A stretch of DNA of 64,000 bases from an uncultured Paracoccaceae bacterium (GTDB lineage: Bacteria > Pseudomonadota > Alphaproteobacteria > Rhodobacterales > Rhodobacteraceae). A program made the translations under genes and the position numbers. The notes below the pieces were generated by a model. That model was not told the origin of the DNA. It worked only from the letters and a program-made list of their open reading frames with translations, and did no database searches. Shown here piece after piece: positions 29,826 through 37,630 of this stretch. Position 1 is the first letter of the stretch. Each line of letters begins with the position of its first letter. The DNA lies in assembly GCA_937924905.1 (NCBI GenBank), contig CALDUK010000006.1, positions 62,001 through 126,000 of the forward strand, written 5' to 3'.

Positions 29826-30319
29826 TAAATATACCGGATCTGGTCGCTCCAGAACCGTTCGACCTGCCCAAGCGCGCCGTTGATCTCGCGCAACCGCGTA
29901 TCCCCTACAATCGCATCTTCCGACAGCAAATCCGCCTGGCGCGCGAACAGCTCGCTGACAATCCGGTGCACATTGCGGCCCTTCTCGGTCAGCTTCACCC
30001 GGACAGACCGGCGGTCAATCTCGCAGCGCTGATGGTGCATAAAGCCCATGTCCACCAGCTTTTTCAGATTATAGGATACGTTCGATCCCTGATAATACCC
30101 GCGCGAGCGTAACTCGCCCGCTGTCACTTCGTTGTCTGCGATATTGAACAGCAACAACGCCTGAACCGCGTTGATCTCCAACACACCCAAACGTTCAAAC
30201 TCGTCCTTGATCACGTCCAATAGCAACCTGTGCAAGCGTTCGACCATCGACAGACTGTCCAGGTAATCCTTCAGATAGCCATGCCCGCCTTGTTCGACGA
30301 CGCTTTGATGAATGCTCAT
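29822..30319 (-). CDS. MarR-family winged-helix regulator (LdtR-like)
   Basis: A 165-residue winged-helix protein. The MarR core is evident: NAVQALLLFNIADNEVTAGE, the recognition helix NVSYNLKKLVDMGFMHHQ and the wing IDRRSVRVKLTEKGR. Alphaproteobacterial relatives include LdtR of Liberibacter, which controls an L,D-transpeptidase and stress tolerance; that link is by family resemblance only. Start codon ATG 30319. Confidence 0.9.
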   Translation of the reverse strand: MSIHQSVVEQGGHGYLKDYLDSLSMVERLHRLLLDVIKDEFERLGVLEINAVQALLLFNIADNEVTAGELRSRGYYQGSNVSYNLKKLVDMGFMHHQRCEIDRRSVRVKLTEKGRNVHRIVSELFARQADLLSEDAIVGDTRLREINGALGQVERFWSDQIRYIY

Positions 30320-30455
30320 TGCCTTATCTCCGGGCGTTTCTCTGCTCGCCCGGAGTTTTCACCAAACTTTCCCAAGATACCGTTAAAGGCCGCAAATTAC
30401 GTCGAAAGCACCGGAAACAGACGTGTTCGCCGCTTCAGGCCGCCCGCGTGCGATC

Positions 30456-30884
30456 TTACCAATGCCCGGTATTTTCCATACTGGCCCAGGGTTCCTGCGG
30501 GGCCAGATGATCGCCGTGCTGCAACAGCTCGATCGAGACATTGTCGGGCGAACGAACAAACGCCATATGCCCATCGTGGGGCGGGCGATTGATCGTCACG
30601 CCCGCATCCATCAGCTTTTGACACATCCCATAAATGTCATCGACCCGGATCGCGATATGCCCGAAATGCCGGCTGTCACTGGGCAACCCGTCATCGCCGT
30701 CCCAGTTATAGGTCAGCTCCAGCGTGTCCCGATCATCGCCCTCGGCCCTCATATGCACGTTGGTGAACCGCGCCTTGTCATTGACCCAACGCCGGTCCTC
30801 GACAAAACCCAGCATCTCGTAAAACGCCTGAGACTTCTCCAGATCCAGAACGCGGACCATCGTATGCAAATATTGCGTCGCCAT
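30456..30884 (-). CDS. gloA: Lactoylglutathione lyase (glyoxalase I)
   Basis: A 142-residue VOC-fold metalloenzyme that isomerises the methylglyoxal-glutathione hemithioacetal to S-lactoylglutathione. The metal ligands can be placed: His7 (YLHTMVRV), Glu56 (LELTYNW), His76 (FGHIAI) and Glu119 (SIELLQ). I chose ATG 30884 because AGGAG lies six bases upstream; a TTG two codons earlier is less likely. Glutathione would come from gshB elsewhere in this window. Confidence 0.95.
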   Translation of the reverse strand: MATQYLHTMVRVLDLEKSQAFYEMLGFVEDRRWVNDKARFTNVHMRAEGDDRDTLELTYNWDGDDGLPSDSRHFGHIAIRVDDIYGMCQKLMDAGVTINRPPHDGHMAFVRSPDNVSIELLQHGDHLAPQEPWASMENTGHW

Positions 30885-31083
30885 CTTCAACTCCTGTTAG
30901 CTTTGCGCCCAACCTAACGCCTCTGCCACCAATGCCAACGCCAAACCCGGCCCGTCCGGGGAAATCGCGCTTCATCTTGCCGCAAATACGCAAATCCCCG
31001 ACTTATCCACACCGCAACATCTGGTGTTGAGTGCCGCCCTATCCCCTCTATGCTGTTCCCGCATAAGAATCGCGGAGGCAGGC

Positions 31084-32004
31084 ATGAACATGGAAAACGA
31101 CACCCCCCAGACACCCGAACAGGAAATCGCAGACCTGCGCGCCACCACGCACCAAACGCGCCGCGCCACCGCACCGGGGATGGAAGAACATCTTTACACC
31201 ATCCACCCCGTGCTCGATCACGGCTTTGTCCGCGTCATCGACTATATGGGCGACGACGCCGCTATCACCCAGGCCGCCCGCGTAAGTTACGGCAAAGGCA
31301 CCAAGGCTGTTTCCAATGACGAAGGCCTGATCCGCTATCTTATGCGCCACTGGCACTCGACCCCGTTCGAGATGTGCGAGATCAAGCTCCATGTCAAACT
31401 GCCGGTCTTCGTCGCCCGCCAGTGGATCCGCCACCGCACCGCCAACGTCAACGAATACTCCGCCCGCTATTCGATCCTCGACCGCGAATTCTACATCCCC
31501 CGCGCCGAAGATCTCGCAGCCCAATCGGTGACCAACAACCAGGGCCGGGGCGACACGCTGGAAGGCGAAGAAGCACAACGCGTCCTCGACTATCTGCGCG
31601 ACGACGCCATGCGCGCCTATGACCACTACGAAGAAATGATCGGACAAGAGGGTCAGCAAGGCCTCGCCCGCGAGCTTGCCCGCATGAACCTGCCCGCCAA
31701 TATCTACACGCAATGGTACTGGAAAGTAGACCTGCACAACCTCTTCCACTTCCTGCGCCTGCGCGCCGACGCCCACGCGCAGTATGAGATCCGGGTTTAT
31801 GCCGATGAGATGTGTCGTCTGGTCAAAGACTGGGTGCCGTTCGCGTATAGCGCGTTCGAGGATTACCGGCTGGGCGGCGCCACCTTGTCGGGCAAGGCGC
31901 TGGACTGCGTGCGCCGGATGCTGGCGGGCGAGGAGGTCACGCAAGAGACCTCGGGCATGTCAAAAGGGGAATGGCGGGAGTTTCGGGGGGTTGTGGGAGG
32001 ATAA
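31084..32004 (+). CDS. thyX: FAD-dependent thymidylate synthase
   Basis: A 306-residue ThyX that methylates dUMP with methylene-tetrahydrofolate and FADH2. The ThyX motif [15 protein letters not shown] is intact near residue 117. It differs entirely from ThyA and does not need a dihydrofolate reductase in the same way. ATG 31084 follows CGGAGGCA. It is the last ordinary gene before the AT-rich gap. Dut in this window supplies its dUMP. Confidence 0.97.
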   Translation: MNMENDTPQTPEQEIADLRATTHQTRRATAPGMEEHLYTIHPVLDHGFVRVIDYMGDDAAITQAARVSYGKGTKAVSNDEGLIRYLMRHWHSTPFEMCEIKLHVKLPVFVARQWIRHRTANVNEYSARYSILDREFYIPRAEDLAAQSVTNNQGRGDTLEGEEAQRVLDYLRDDAMRAYDHYEEMIGQEGQQGLARELARMNLPANIYTQWYWKVDLHNLFHFLRLRADAHAQYEIRVYADEMCRLVKDWVPFAYSAFEDYRLGGATLSGKALDCVRRMLAGEEVTQETSGMSKGEWREFRGVVGG

Positions 32005-32643
32005 TTGGTCACAGCCCAGAGGCAAGGTGAATTCAAGCAATTTACAGAAATGGGTCAACGATATTGGGCGCTCGACGTCCGCCTCCAAACCTTGCAAAGC
32101 ACAACTCGATAATTCCATAGTTTCTGACCCAAGCCGTCAGAATGAGCCTGGTATGGTCAATAAATATTTTGCTGTCCGCGAATCCGTTCCGTTTAACATT
32201 GCCAATACCAAGACGGTAGAATGGGTTGGTGAATAGGCTGGCCAAAAAACATTTTGCATAATTTTTTGATACGGGCGTTGCAATCCTCAACTCCAATTAA
32301 ATTGCGATTTGCATCACATTCTGCGTGAAATATGTGAACACTTTCACAGCTAATGTGTAATTCAAAAATCGTTGCGAAAAAGTCGTTGACGAAAAAGTGA
32401 GCGTATTTAACTCTTTCTAAGTTCTAGGATTGTGGGGATCGTAGCATTGTACTTGAAAATTGTTATTACTAGGAAAATAGACACAAAGGATTTTGTTTCC
32501 GACGCAACCGACTTACTGGAAGATGCGCTCTTTACAGCTAAATTTCCGGCACAGCTAATTGGGGCGGATGTCCATTTACCAATGGGCGGTACTATGTCGG
32601 TCGATGTGTTGGAAAAAACAGGCTAAAGCAAAGCGGGCTGGAT
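32005..32643. other. AT-rich gap without a recognisable gene
   Basis: Between thyX and the repeat-rich RAYT region lie about 640 bases with no gene I can support. From about 32230 to 32600 the base composition is distinctly AT-rich against the GC-rich surroundings. Short open frames exist (minus strand 32042-32296; plus strand 32432-32626, 64 codons from GTG), but neither resembles a known family nor has a convincing start. The composition suggests foreign DNA or a decayed gene. Confidence 0.55.
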
Positions 32644-32648
32644 CAACG

Positions 32649-32675
32649 GTAGGGTGCGTATTTTGCGGACCCTAC
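32649..32675. repeat. Imperfect palindrome GTAGGGT...ACCCTAC
   Basis: GTAGGGT (32649-32655) and ACCCTAC (32669-32675) form a 7-bp stem, extended by an imperfect GCG/GCGG region, around a T-rich loop. It opens a 200-base run of palindromes next to the RAYT gene and may be an intergenic repeat family of its own. Confidence 0.5.
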
Positions 32676-32716
32676 CCGCTTCGCAACCCTCGCGTCGCCC
32701 GACACCATGCGATCGG

Positions 32717-32748
32717 TGCGCAAATTGCGCAGAACGCCCATTCTGCGC
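32717..32748. repeat. Two overlapping palindromes
   Basis: TGCGCAAATTGCGCA (32717-32731) is one palindrome. GCGCAGAA (32727-32734) and TTCTGCGC (32741-32748) form a second 8-bp stem that re-uses the right arm of the first. Only one hairpin can form at a time. Confidence 0.5.
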
Positions 32749-32766
32749 TATTCAGCCTCAAAACCT

Positions 32767-32848
32767 GTACGCCGGGGTTTACCCCGGCAAGCCCGGCATC
32801 CCTCAAAATCCAATCCGCCGCAAATGCCGGGATAAATCCCGGCCTACA
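32767..32848. repeat. Inverted pair of REP elements at the 3' end of the RAYT gene
   Basis: The left unit is TGTAC followed by GCCGGGG-TTTA-CCCCGGC (32771-32788). The right unit is GCCGGGA-TAAA-TCCCGGC (32826-32843) followed by CTACA; read on the minus strand it is TGTAG plus GCCGGGA-TTTA-TCCCGGC. The two are thus one repeat type in opposite orientation, about 37 bases apart, the BIME-like arrangement expected beside a RAYT. The right unit supplies the RAYT stop codon TAG (32844-32846). Confidence 0.75.
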
Positions 32849-33374
32849 GATTATATTTATGCCGATCCCGGTGATATGACGAATACGGCCAATCCGCCGG
32901 ATCATCCACAAATCCATGCTTTACCGGATTGAACCAACAATATTCCACATGCGCACGATAATCCCGGTCGTCCCGAATGTGATGTTCCCAAAACCGCCGT
33001 TGCCAAATCGCGACCTCGCCCTTATCCGCCCGTACGCCGGGGTTCACCCCGGCATACCGCCCGGTCAACACCGGCGGAAACGCGCGTGGCGGGGTAAACC
33101 CCGCCCGACAAACATCCCGACTGAACCGCGCCTTGATTGCACCCCATCGCGTCGAATACGCCACGTCCCCCTCTGGCAATGTCCAAACGGCGTGCAAATG
33201 ATCCGGCATCACAACCCACGCATCAATCCGAAACGGATGCGCCGCCCGTGTCTCGCGCACCGCATCCCGCAACACATCAATCTCACGCACCAACAGGTCG
33301 CCACCGCGCTCGGCCAATGTCACCGTGAAGAAGATCGTCGCCCCACCGACGCGGGGGCGCACGTAAACCGACAT
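32844..33374 (-). CDS. REP-associated tyrosine transposase (RAYT, Y1/HUH family)
   Basis: A 176-residue single-strand DNA transposase-like protein of the IS200/IS605-related RAYT family. The metal-binding HUH-type element is MPDHLHAVW (His59, His61), and the nucleophile is Tyr145 in HVEYCWFNPVKHG; IWQRRFWEHHIRDD before it is a RAYT signature. ATG 33374 is preferred. RAYTs are single-copy domesticated genes that mobilise REP palindromes. Residues about 89-118, between the KARFSR and IWQRRF landmarks, are an extra segment encoded by two REP-like hairpins inside the gene. All catalytic motifs are in frame. Confidence 0.88.
   Translation of the reverse strand: MSVYVRPRVGGATIFFTVTLAERGGDLLVREIDVLRDAVRETRAAHPFRIDAWVVMPDHLHAVWTLPEGDVAYSTRWGAIKARFSRDVCRAGFTPPRAFPPVLTGRYAGVNPGVRADKGEVAIWQRRFWEHHIRDDRDYRAHVEYCWFNPVKHGFVDDPADWPYSSYHRDRHKYNL
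33031..33110. repeat. Inverted pair of REP-like elements inside the RAYT reading frame
   Basis: GCCGGGG-TTCA-CCCCGGC (33036-33053), preceded by CGTAC, and GGCGGGG-TAAA-CCCCGCC (33088-33105), followed by CGACA, repeat the layout of the pair at 32767-32848: same hairpin, same TGTA/CGTA-like flank, opposite orientation, 34 bases apart. Translated on the minus strand they give RAGFTPP (about residues 90-96) and YAGVNPGV (108-115). The frame is kept. Confidence 0.75.
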
Positions 33375-33526
33375 GGCATCGCCATGGCGCAACACGGTTA
33401 ACAGATCGTGTAAAGTGCGCCATGATCAAACCTCCCGCCCGGCGGAAACCACCGCCTGAACACCCGGCCAAACCTTGCCCAGCCCAACTCTCCGCGCTAC
33501 CTCCGTCGCAAAGGACACTGCGGCCC

Positions 33527-33928
33527 ATGGAATTTCTCACACTCTATCTCATCACGGCGCTGATCTTTCTGGCGCTTGACGCGGTCATGCTGACCCTTGT
33601 GGTCGCGCCTCTGTTCCGTCGGCACATCGGCCCGCTGATGCTTGAAACCCCTCGGGTGCGTCCGGCTGCAATTTTCTATGGGTTCTACCTTCTGGGTCTG
33701 CTGATCCTGGTGTCCTGGCCCGCCTATCAGGACTTCCATGTCATCCGCGCCCTCTGGCAAGGGGCGGTTGTCGGCGCGATGGCATACGGCACCTATGAAT
33801 TTACCAATTACGCCACGCTCACCGATTGGCACCCGCGCATGGTGCTTACCGATGGGGTGTGGGGCACCGTTTTGACCGCCGTGTCAGCAGCAGGCGGGGT
33901 GTGGATCGCGTTATGGATATTTGGCTAA
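33527..33928 (+). CDS. DUF2177 family small membrane protein
   Basis: A 133-residue inner-membrane protein with four predicted helices. DUF2177 features are LITALIFLALDAVMLTLV, AAIFYGFYLLGLLILV, GAMAYGTYEFTNYATL and DGVWGTVLTAVSAAGG. Function unknown. ATG 33527 follows AAGGACA; the frame is open from 33422 but without a signal there. It stands alone between the RAYT and the cold-shock gene. Confidence 0.9.
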   Translation: MEFLTLYLITALIFLALDAVMLTLVVAPLFRRHIGPLMLETPRVRPAAIFYGFYLLGLLILVSWPAYQDFHVIRALWQGAVVGAMAYGTYEFTNYATLTDWHPRMVLTDGVWGTVLTAVSAAGGVWIALWIFG

Positions 33929-34364
33929 AGCATTTCGGCTTTGGCCCAAGATATCTTTCATTGCTTCTCGCGGTTGTGCCAAAGGCAAAAGGCAATGAAC
34001 ACGGGGTTCAGCTTTAAGGCAAATTGCCCTGGCCGCTGTGCCGGACTGGCCGGCATCGACCTGCCTTCAGAATTGCCCGAGTTGCGTGAAACCAGGGGCG
34101 GTCATAGGCGACGCAGCCGGTCAAAATGGCCCCAGGTTTCAAATACGCACAAAGCGGCCGTCCACACGCGCGAAAACGTCTGGCGGCCGATTTTGGATAT
34201 AGATCACCGTTCCCCCACCCAGTTTTAGGCGCTGGTCGGAATAGGGGCATGCAGGATGCCTCGAATTTCAAAATAGCAGGTAAGCGTTAATCAAAGGTCA
34301 AACGACCGCGCGCCGGGGCTAAGCACCCCAGCATTTCATCGGAAAATCAACTGCTTGGCTAAGG
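33929..34364. other. Gap of 436 bases without a recognised gene
   Basis: Two short overlapping frames occur (plus 33941-34228, minus 34014-34271), but neither has a known domain, a good ribosome-binding site or typical codon use. The stretch may include a decayed gene. The right end holds a weak hairpin that could terminate cspA. Confidence 0.5.
34312..34332 (-). terminator. Possible terminator of the cold-shock gene
   Basis: GCCGGGG (34312-34318) and CCCCAGC (34326-34332) pair with one mismatch, 33 bases after the stop of the minus-strand cold-shock gene. There is no T-tract. Confidence 0.3.
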
Positions 34365-34571
34365 CTAAAGGGCCTTCAGCTCGCCTGCGTGTTCCCGGCC
34401 ATCGCGACTTTCAATCAGTTCGTAACCAATTTTCATGTCATCCGATAAACCGGTCATTCCGGCCTTCTCGACGGCAGATATATGTACAAATACGTCCTTA
34501 CCCCCATCATCTGGGGCAATGAATCCGTAACCTTTGGTCGTATTGAACCACTTGACGGTTCCAGTCGGCAT
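34365..34571 (-). CDS. Cold-shock domain protein
   Basis: A 68-residue single cold-shock domain, an RNA chaperone that melts secondary structure. RNP1 reads KGYGFIAP and RNP2 VFVHISAV; the N-terminus is MPTGTVKWFNTTKGYGFI. ATG 34571 follows AAGGAA on the minus strand. The leader contains a short hairpin immediately before the ribosome-binding site. Whether it responds to cold or is constitutive cannot be read from the sequence. Confidence 0.96.
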   Translation of the reverse strand: MPTGTVKWFNTTKGYGFIAPDDGGKDVFVHISAVEKAGMTGLSDDMKIGYELIESRDGREHAGELKAL

Positions 34572-34586
34572 TGGTCTTTTCCTTCG

Positions 34587-34611
34587 ATATTTCCGGCACT
34601 TAGCCGGATAT
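34587..34611 (-). promoter_or_regulatory. Leader hairpin before the cold-shock gene
   Basis: On the minus-strand RNA, CCGGC and GCCGG pair around a five-base loop, with flanking ATAT on both sides allowing the stem to extend over a two-base bulge. The stem ends about five bases before the AAGGAA ribosome-binding site, placed to affect translation initiation. Confidence 0.4.
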
Positions 34612-34732
34612 TGGTGTCCAAAACCCACGCAAACAGCACTTGATCCGTTTACGCAACGTTAAGTACCTATTGAACGTGGGCACATTTGATGAAAATACAA
34701 GTGTAAATTTGCCAAAAAATGAGACTTTCACA

Positions 34733-35059
34733 ATGCTCACCCTTTATGGTCTCAAGACCTGCGATACCTGTCGAAAAGCACGGCAAGCTGCTGAAAAGGC
34801 AGGCAAAACTGTAACCTTCATTGACGTGCGCGACACCCCTCTGACCGCCGATCAGTTGGACCATTTTCTAAGTGTCTTTGGCGACGCGCTGGTGAACAAG
34901 AAATCCACCACCTGGCGCAATCTGTCCGAAGAAGATCGGGCGCAATCACCGCTTAACCTTCTGATATCACACCCAACTTTGATGAAACGCCCGGTCATAA
35001 AGGCCGCAACACTCACGCTGGGCTGGTCGCCCGAGATCCAAAAACAGCACCTTGGATAA
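34733..35059 (+). CDS. ArsC/Spx-family protein (YffB-like)
   Basis: A 108-residue thioredoxin-fold protein of the ArsC superfamily. The N-terminus MLTLYGLKTCDTCRKARQAA carries a CxxC, and the C-terminal NLLISHPTLMKRPVI motif is typical. The YffB branch is often named arsenate reductase but usually lacks shown arsenate activity; a thiol-redox or regulatory role is equally possible. No arsenic genes are nearby. ATG 34733 has only a weak ribosome-binding site, and the frame opens earlier at 34640. Confidence 0.88.
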   Translation: MLTLYGLKTCDTCRKARQAAEKAGKTVTFIDVRDTPLTADQLDHFLSVFGDALVNKKSTTWRNLSEEDRAQSPLNLLISHPTLMKRPVIKAATLTLGWSPEIQKQHLG

Positions 35060-35109
35060 GTGTTAACCAATGCGTATTGTCTGCACCGAACGACAAGAAA
35101 CGAGGAAAC

Positions 35110-35478
35110 ATGCGTAATTCAGCCACAGCCTTGGGTATGATCGGCGGCATTCTTGCCTTGATCATGGGGATCTTCAGCTTCGGCTATACCGAGCTAACTG
35201 CCCAGGAAGACATAAGAAATCTGGATTTCCTACCATTGCCCGAAAACCCCCAGCTGCTTCGCGCCATGAGCGTCATCGCCCCTTTGCTGGCCATTGCGGG
35301 CGCGGGCATGGCGCGGTACCGCGCACTTTGGGGTGGCCTTTTGTTGCTGGTTGCAGCCGCCGCTATCTATTTGACGTTCAACAACTTTTTTGCCGTCTTC
35401 CCCGCCGCGATGTGCGGTCTGGCCGCTATCCTCGCGATAGCTGCGGGTCGTCCTGATAAAGAACATTCTCATTTCTAA
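35110..35478 (+). CDS. Small membrane protein of unknown function
   Basis: A 122-residue protein with four predicted membrane helices (about 5-24, 52-70, 74-91, 94-112). ATG 35110 follows CGAGGAAAC; a TTG at 35077 in the same frame lacks such a site. No family recognised. Its last 53 bases overlap the 3' end of the doxX-like gene on the opposite strand, which is unusual in this otherwise tidy window. Confidence 0.75.
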   Translation: MRNSATALGMIGGILALIMGIFSFGYTELTAQEDIRNLDFLPLPENPQLLRAMSVIAPLLAIAGAGMARYRALWGGLLLLVAAAAIYLTFNNFFAVFPAAMCGLAAILAIAAGRPDKEHSHF

Positions 35479-36004
35479 GCAGCAGGCGGTCCAGCGAAAG
35501 CGGTCCGCCGCCCTTAAATACCAGATACAAAAGCAAAAATACCCAGAACGCGCGTTGATCCAGGATAATGCCGTCGCTCAGATTGTCGAACCAGGCCCCG
35601 GTTTCACCGCCATGACCGTAGATATCTGTTAAGCTTTGCACCACCACAAACCCAATCATCCCAAACGCTGCAGCGCGGGTGAACAGGCCCAGAACCACCA
35701 GCACCGGCAGGATAAATTCGGCCCAGGTGCCGCCCAAAATGACCAGGTTCTGAAATCCGCTGGCTTGCGTCACGTCATAGCCCGCAGCCTCGGCGCCCTT
35801 CGGGTAGATCTGTGCGAAGGCGTTGAAACTAGGCGATAAAAGGTTCGCGAACCCATCCGGTATCTTCGTCAGACCTGAATTCAGGAAATAGACCAAAAGG
35901 ACAGCGGCAAAGATAAACCGTGCCAATGTGGTCAAAATCGGCGTCGACTTTGGTTCTAGCCATGAAAAGGCGCGGTCGGGCAGTGCAAATAGGGCGCGGA
36001 TCAT
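35426..36004 (-). CDS. DoxX-family membrane protein, last gene of the bufferin operon
   Basis: A 192-residue inner-membrane protein with four helices and DoxX features (LARFIFAAVLLVYFLNSGLTKI, GGTWAEFILPVLVVLGLFTR, FVVVQSLTDIYGHGG). It is the fourth gene of a minus-strand operon bufA-bufB-bufC-doxX. DoxX proteins often accompany MNIO/bufferin loci and the gold-induced gig-type operons, where a quinone-linked or metal-stress role is suspected. ATG 36004, with GGAGA upstream, is five bases from the bufC stop. Confidence 0.88.
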   Translation of the reverse strand: MIRALFALPDRAFSWLEPKSTPILTTLARFIFAAVLLVYFLNSGLTKIPDGFANLLSPSFNAFAQIYPKGAEAAGYDVTQASGFQNLVILGGTWAEFILPVLVVLGLFTRAAAFGMIGFVVVQSLTDIYGHGGETGAWFDNLSDGIILDQRAFWVFLLLYLVFKGGGPLSLDRLLLRNENVLYQDDPQLSRG

Positions 36005-36008
36005 GGTG

Positions 36009-36758
36009 TTAGTCTCCGATCTTGATAAGGGCGTTATTGCTGATCAGTATCGCCAGCATTTGAGATAAGTCAAAACTTTCAAACTCTTGCGCCGCCGCAG
36101 TCAAAGCGTCCCCAAAGTTGGACCGGGCCAGCAACTGCGCGATGAACGCGCCACCGCCAGCCGGCAAGACCAAAGGCGATGGGTCCATATCTGCGCGCAG
36201 AACAACCACATCTTCGGCAGCCATTTCCGGCTTGGGCGCGTCGTCATCCATATTGTAGCGCCAGATCGCGTGGATCGGCCAGCGCGAGCGGATCAGGCGC
36301 AAGGCAGGCGCCAAAGTAACGGTCGAGACCATCAGATCATCAGGCGCTGTGTTTTGCAGATCCGCCGGGTCCATCGGGGCCGCATCAGCCGCGTGATAGC
36401 TTTCGCGCAAGGCTACTTCCAGCCGCGCGATGTCAGGCAGATAGCCGATGCTTTTGGTAGGCTCAAAACCAGACAAAAACTCTGGCATCTCAGCACCATA
36501 GAACATCATCAACGGAGAAGAGGGGGGGTGCTGGCGCAGGAATACGCCCGCCAGAAGTTTGAAATTCGCGTCGCCCACCAGCTTTTTCACAACCGGAAAT
36601 GCGGTTTCCAACGCCTCGGTCAATGAGACGGCGACGTTGTTGCGGTAAACATCAAAGCGGCGTCCGGCCGGGGCGCCCTTACCATCTGACAACCCGGTGG
36701 GACGATCCATGTCGGGGGTCAGGACCGCAGACCGGAAAACTGTTTGATCGACCGTCAC
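36009..36758 (-). CDS. bufC: BufC/HvfC-type MNIO partner protein (DUF2063)
   Basis: A 249-residue protein. The N-terminal DUF2063 domain is marked by RRFDVYRNNVAVSLTEALE, FPVVKKLVGDANFKLLAGVF and GYLPDIARLEVA. In RiPP systems this protein works with the MNIO enzyme and helps recognise the precursor. It starts at GTG 36758, overlapping the bufB stop by four bases (GTGA), so enzyme and partner are co-translated. Confidence 0.92.
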   Translation of the reverse strand: MTVDQTVFRSAVLTPDMDRPTGLSDGKGAPAGRRFDVYRNNVAVSLTEALETAFPVVKKLVGDANFKLLAGVFLRQHPPSSPLMMFYGAEMPEFLSGFEPTKSIGYLPDIARLEVALRESYHAADAAPMDPADLQNTAPDDLMVSTVTLAPALRLIRSRWPIHAIWRYNMDDDAPKPEMAAEDVVVLRADMDPSPLVLPAGGGAFIAQLLARSNFGDALTAAAQEFESFDLSQMLAILISNNALIKIGD

Positions 36759-37612
36759 GCAACGGTCTCCAGCACGCGGGCAGCCCGGGCCGCTTCGGCT
36801 TCCAATACTGGCCAGTCCGGCACGTCATTGTCCCATTCAATCAGGCTGGGCCGCGCGCCGCCTTTTTGGATGGCATATTCGTAAAGAGACCAAACAGGCT
36901 CTGCGACCTCGCGCCCATGGCTGTCGATCAGCAAGGGTCGTCCATGATCGTCATGGTCTTCGTCATGTCCGGCCAAGTGAATTTCCCCAACAAGATCAAG
37001 AGGAAACGCATCAATATAGCTGATCGGGTCCGTGTCCAGATTGGTCGCGCTGACAAAGACGTTGTTCACGTCCAGCAGCAAACCACAGCCGGTGCGGGCC
37101 GCAATTTCCCGCAGGAAATCGGTTTCTTGATAGGTGCTTTCGTCAAAAGCCAGATAGGAAGACGGGTTTTCCAGAAGCATCCGACGGCCGACGGTCTCTT
37201 GCACTTCGTCGATATGGTCGGCAACGCGCGTCAGCGTATCTTTGGTATATGGCAAAGGCAGCAGATCGTTCAAAAACGCGCTGTCATGCGTAGACCAAGC
37301 CAGATGTTCAGAAAAACTCGCCGGTTTTGTCCAACCGACCAGATGTTTAAGGCGTTGTAGATGTTCGGGGTCCAGCCGGCCTTCGCCGCCGATAGATAGC
37401 CCGACGCCATGGACAGACAGTGCAAAGCGTTCGGCCAGATGCCGCAATTGCGCAATGGGTCGTCCGCCTGCGCCCATGTAATTTTCAGCATGTATTTCCA
37501 ACCATCCGACAGAGCCAGGGCTTTCCAGCAAGTCGCTGAAATGTTGGGCTTTATACCCAACACCGGGGGTGTTCGGCAGCTGATCAAAAGGGTGTGTCGA
37601 TGCGTCTAACAT
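36755..37612 (-). CDS. bufB: BufB/HvfB-type multinuclear non-heme iron oxidase (MNIO, DUF692)
   Basis: A 285-residue TIM-barrel enzyme of the DUF692/MNIO family, which modifies cysteine residues of RiPP precursors using a multi-iron centre. Family residues are visible: GYKAQHF, WLEIHAENYMG, SVHGVGLSIGG, SEHLAWS, LLENPSSYL, LLDVNNVFVS and GEIHLAGHDE, supplying the His, Glu, Asp and Asn metal ligands. ATG 37612 follows GAGG. In Caulobacter, BufB with BufC converts precursor cysteines to thiooxazoles that bind copper. Confidence 0.93.
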   Translation of the reverse strand: MLDASTHPFDQLPNTPGVGYKAQHFSDLLESPGSVGWLEIHAENYMGAGGRPIAQLRHLAERFALSVHGVGLSIGGEGRLDPEHLQRLKHLVGWTKPASFSEHLAWSTHDSAFLNDLLPLPYTKDTLTRVADHIDEVQETVGRRMLLENPSSYLAFDESTYQETDFLREIAARTGCGLLLDVNNVFVSATNLDTDPISYIDAFPLDLVGEIHLAGHDEDHDDHGRPLLIDSHGREVAEPVWSLYEYAIQKGGARPSLIEWDNDVPDWPVLEAEAARAARVLETVA

Positions 37613-37630
37613 GGGTGCCTCAAAGAAAAC

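Noticed and set aside
33929-34271. Two short frames between the DUF2177 gene and cspA as possible genes
   Set aside because: They overlap each other on opposite strands, lack ribosome-binding sites and match nothing I know.
34640-34732. Longer N-terminus for the ArsC-like protein
   Set aside because: The extra 31 residues precede the standard MLTLYGLKTCDTC start and are encoded by AT-rich promoter-like DNA.
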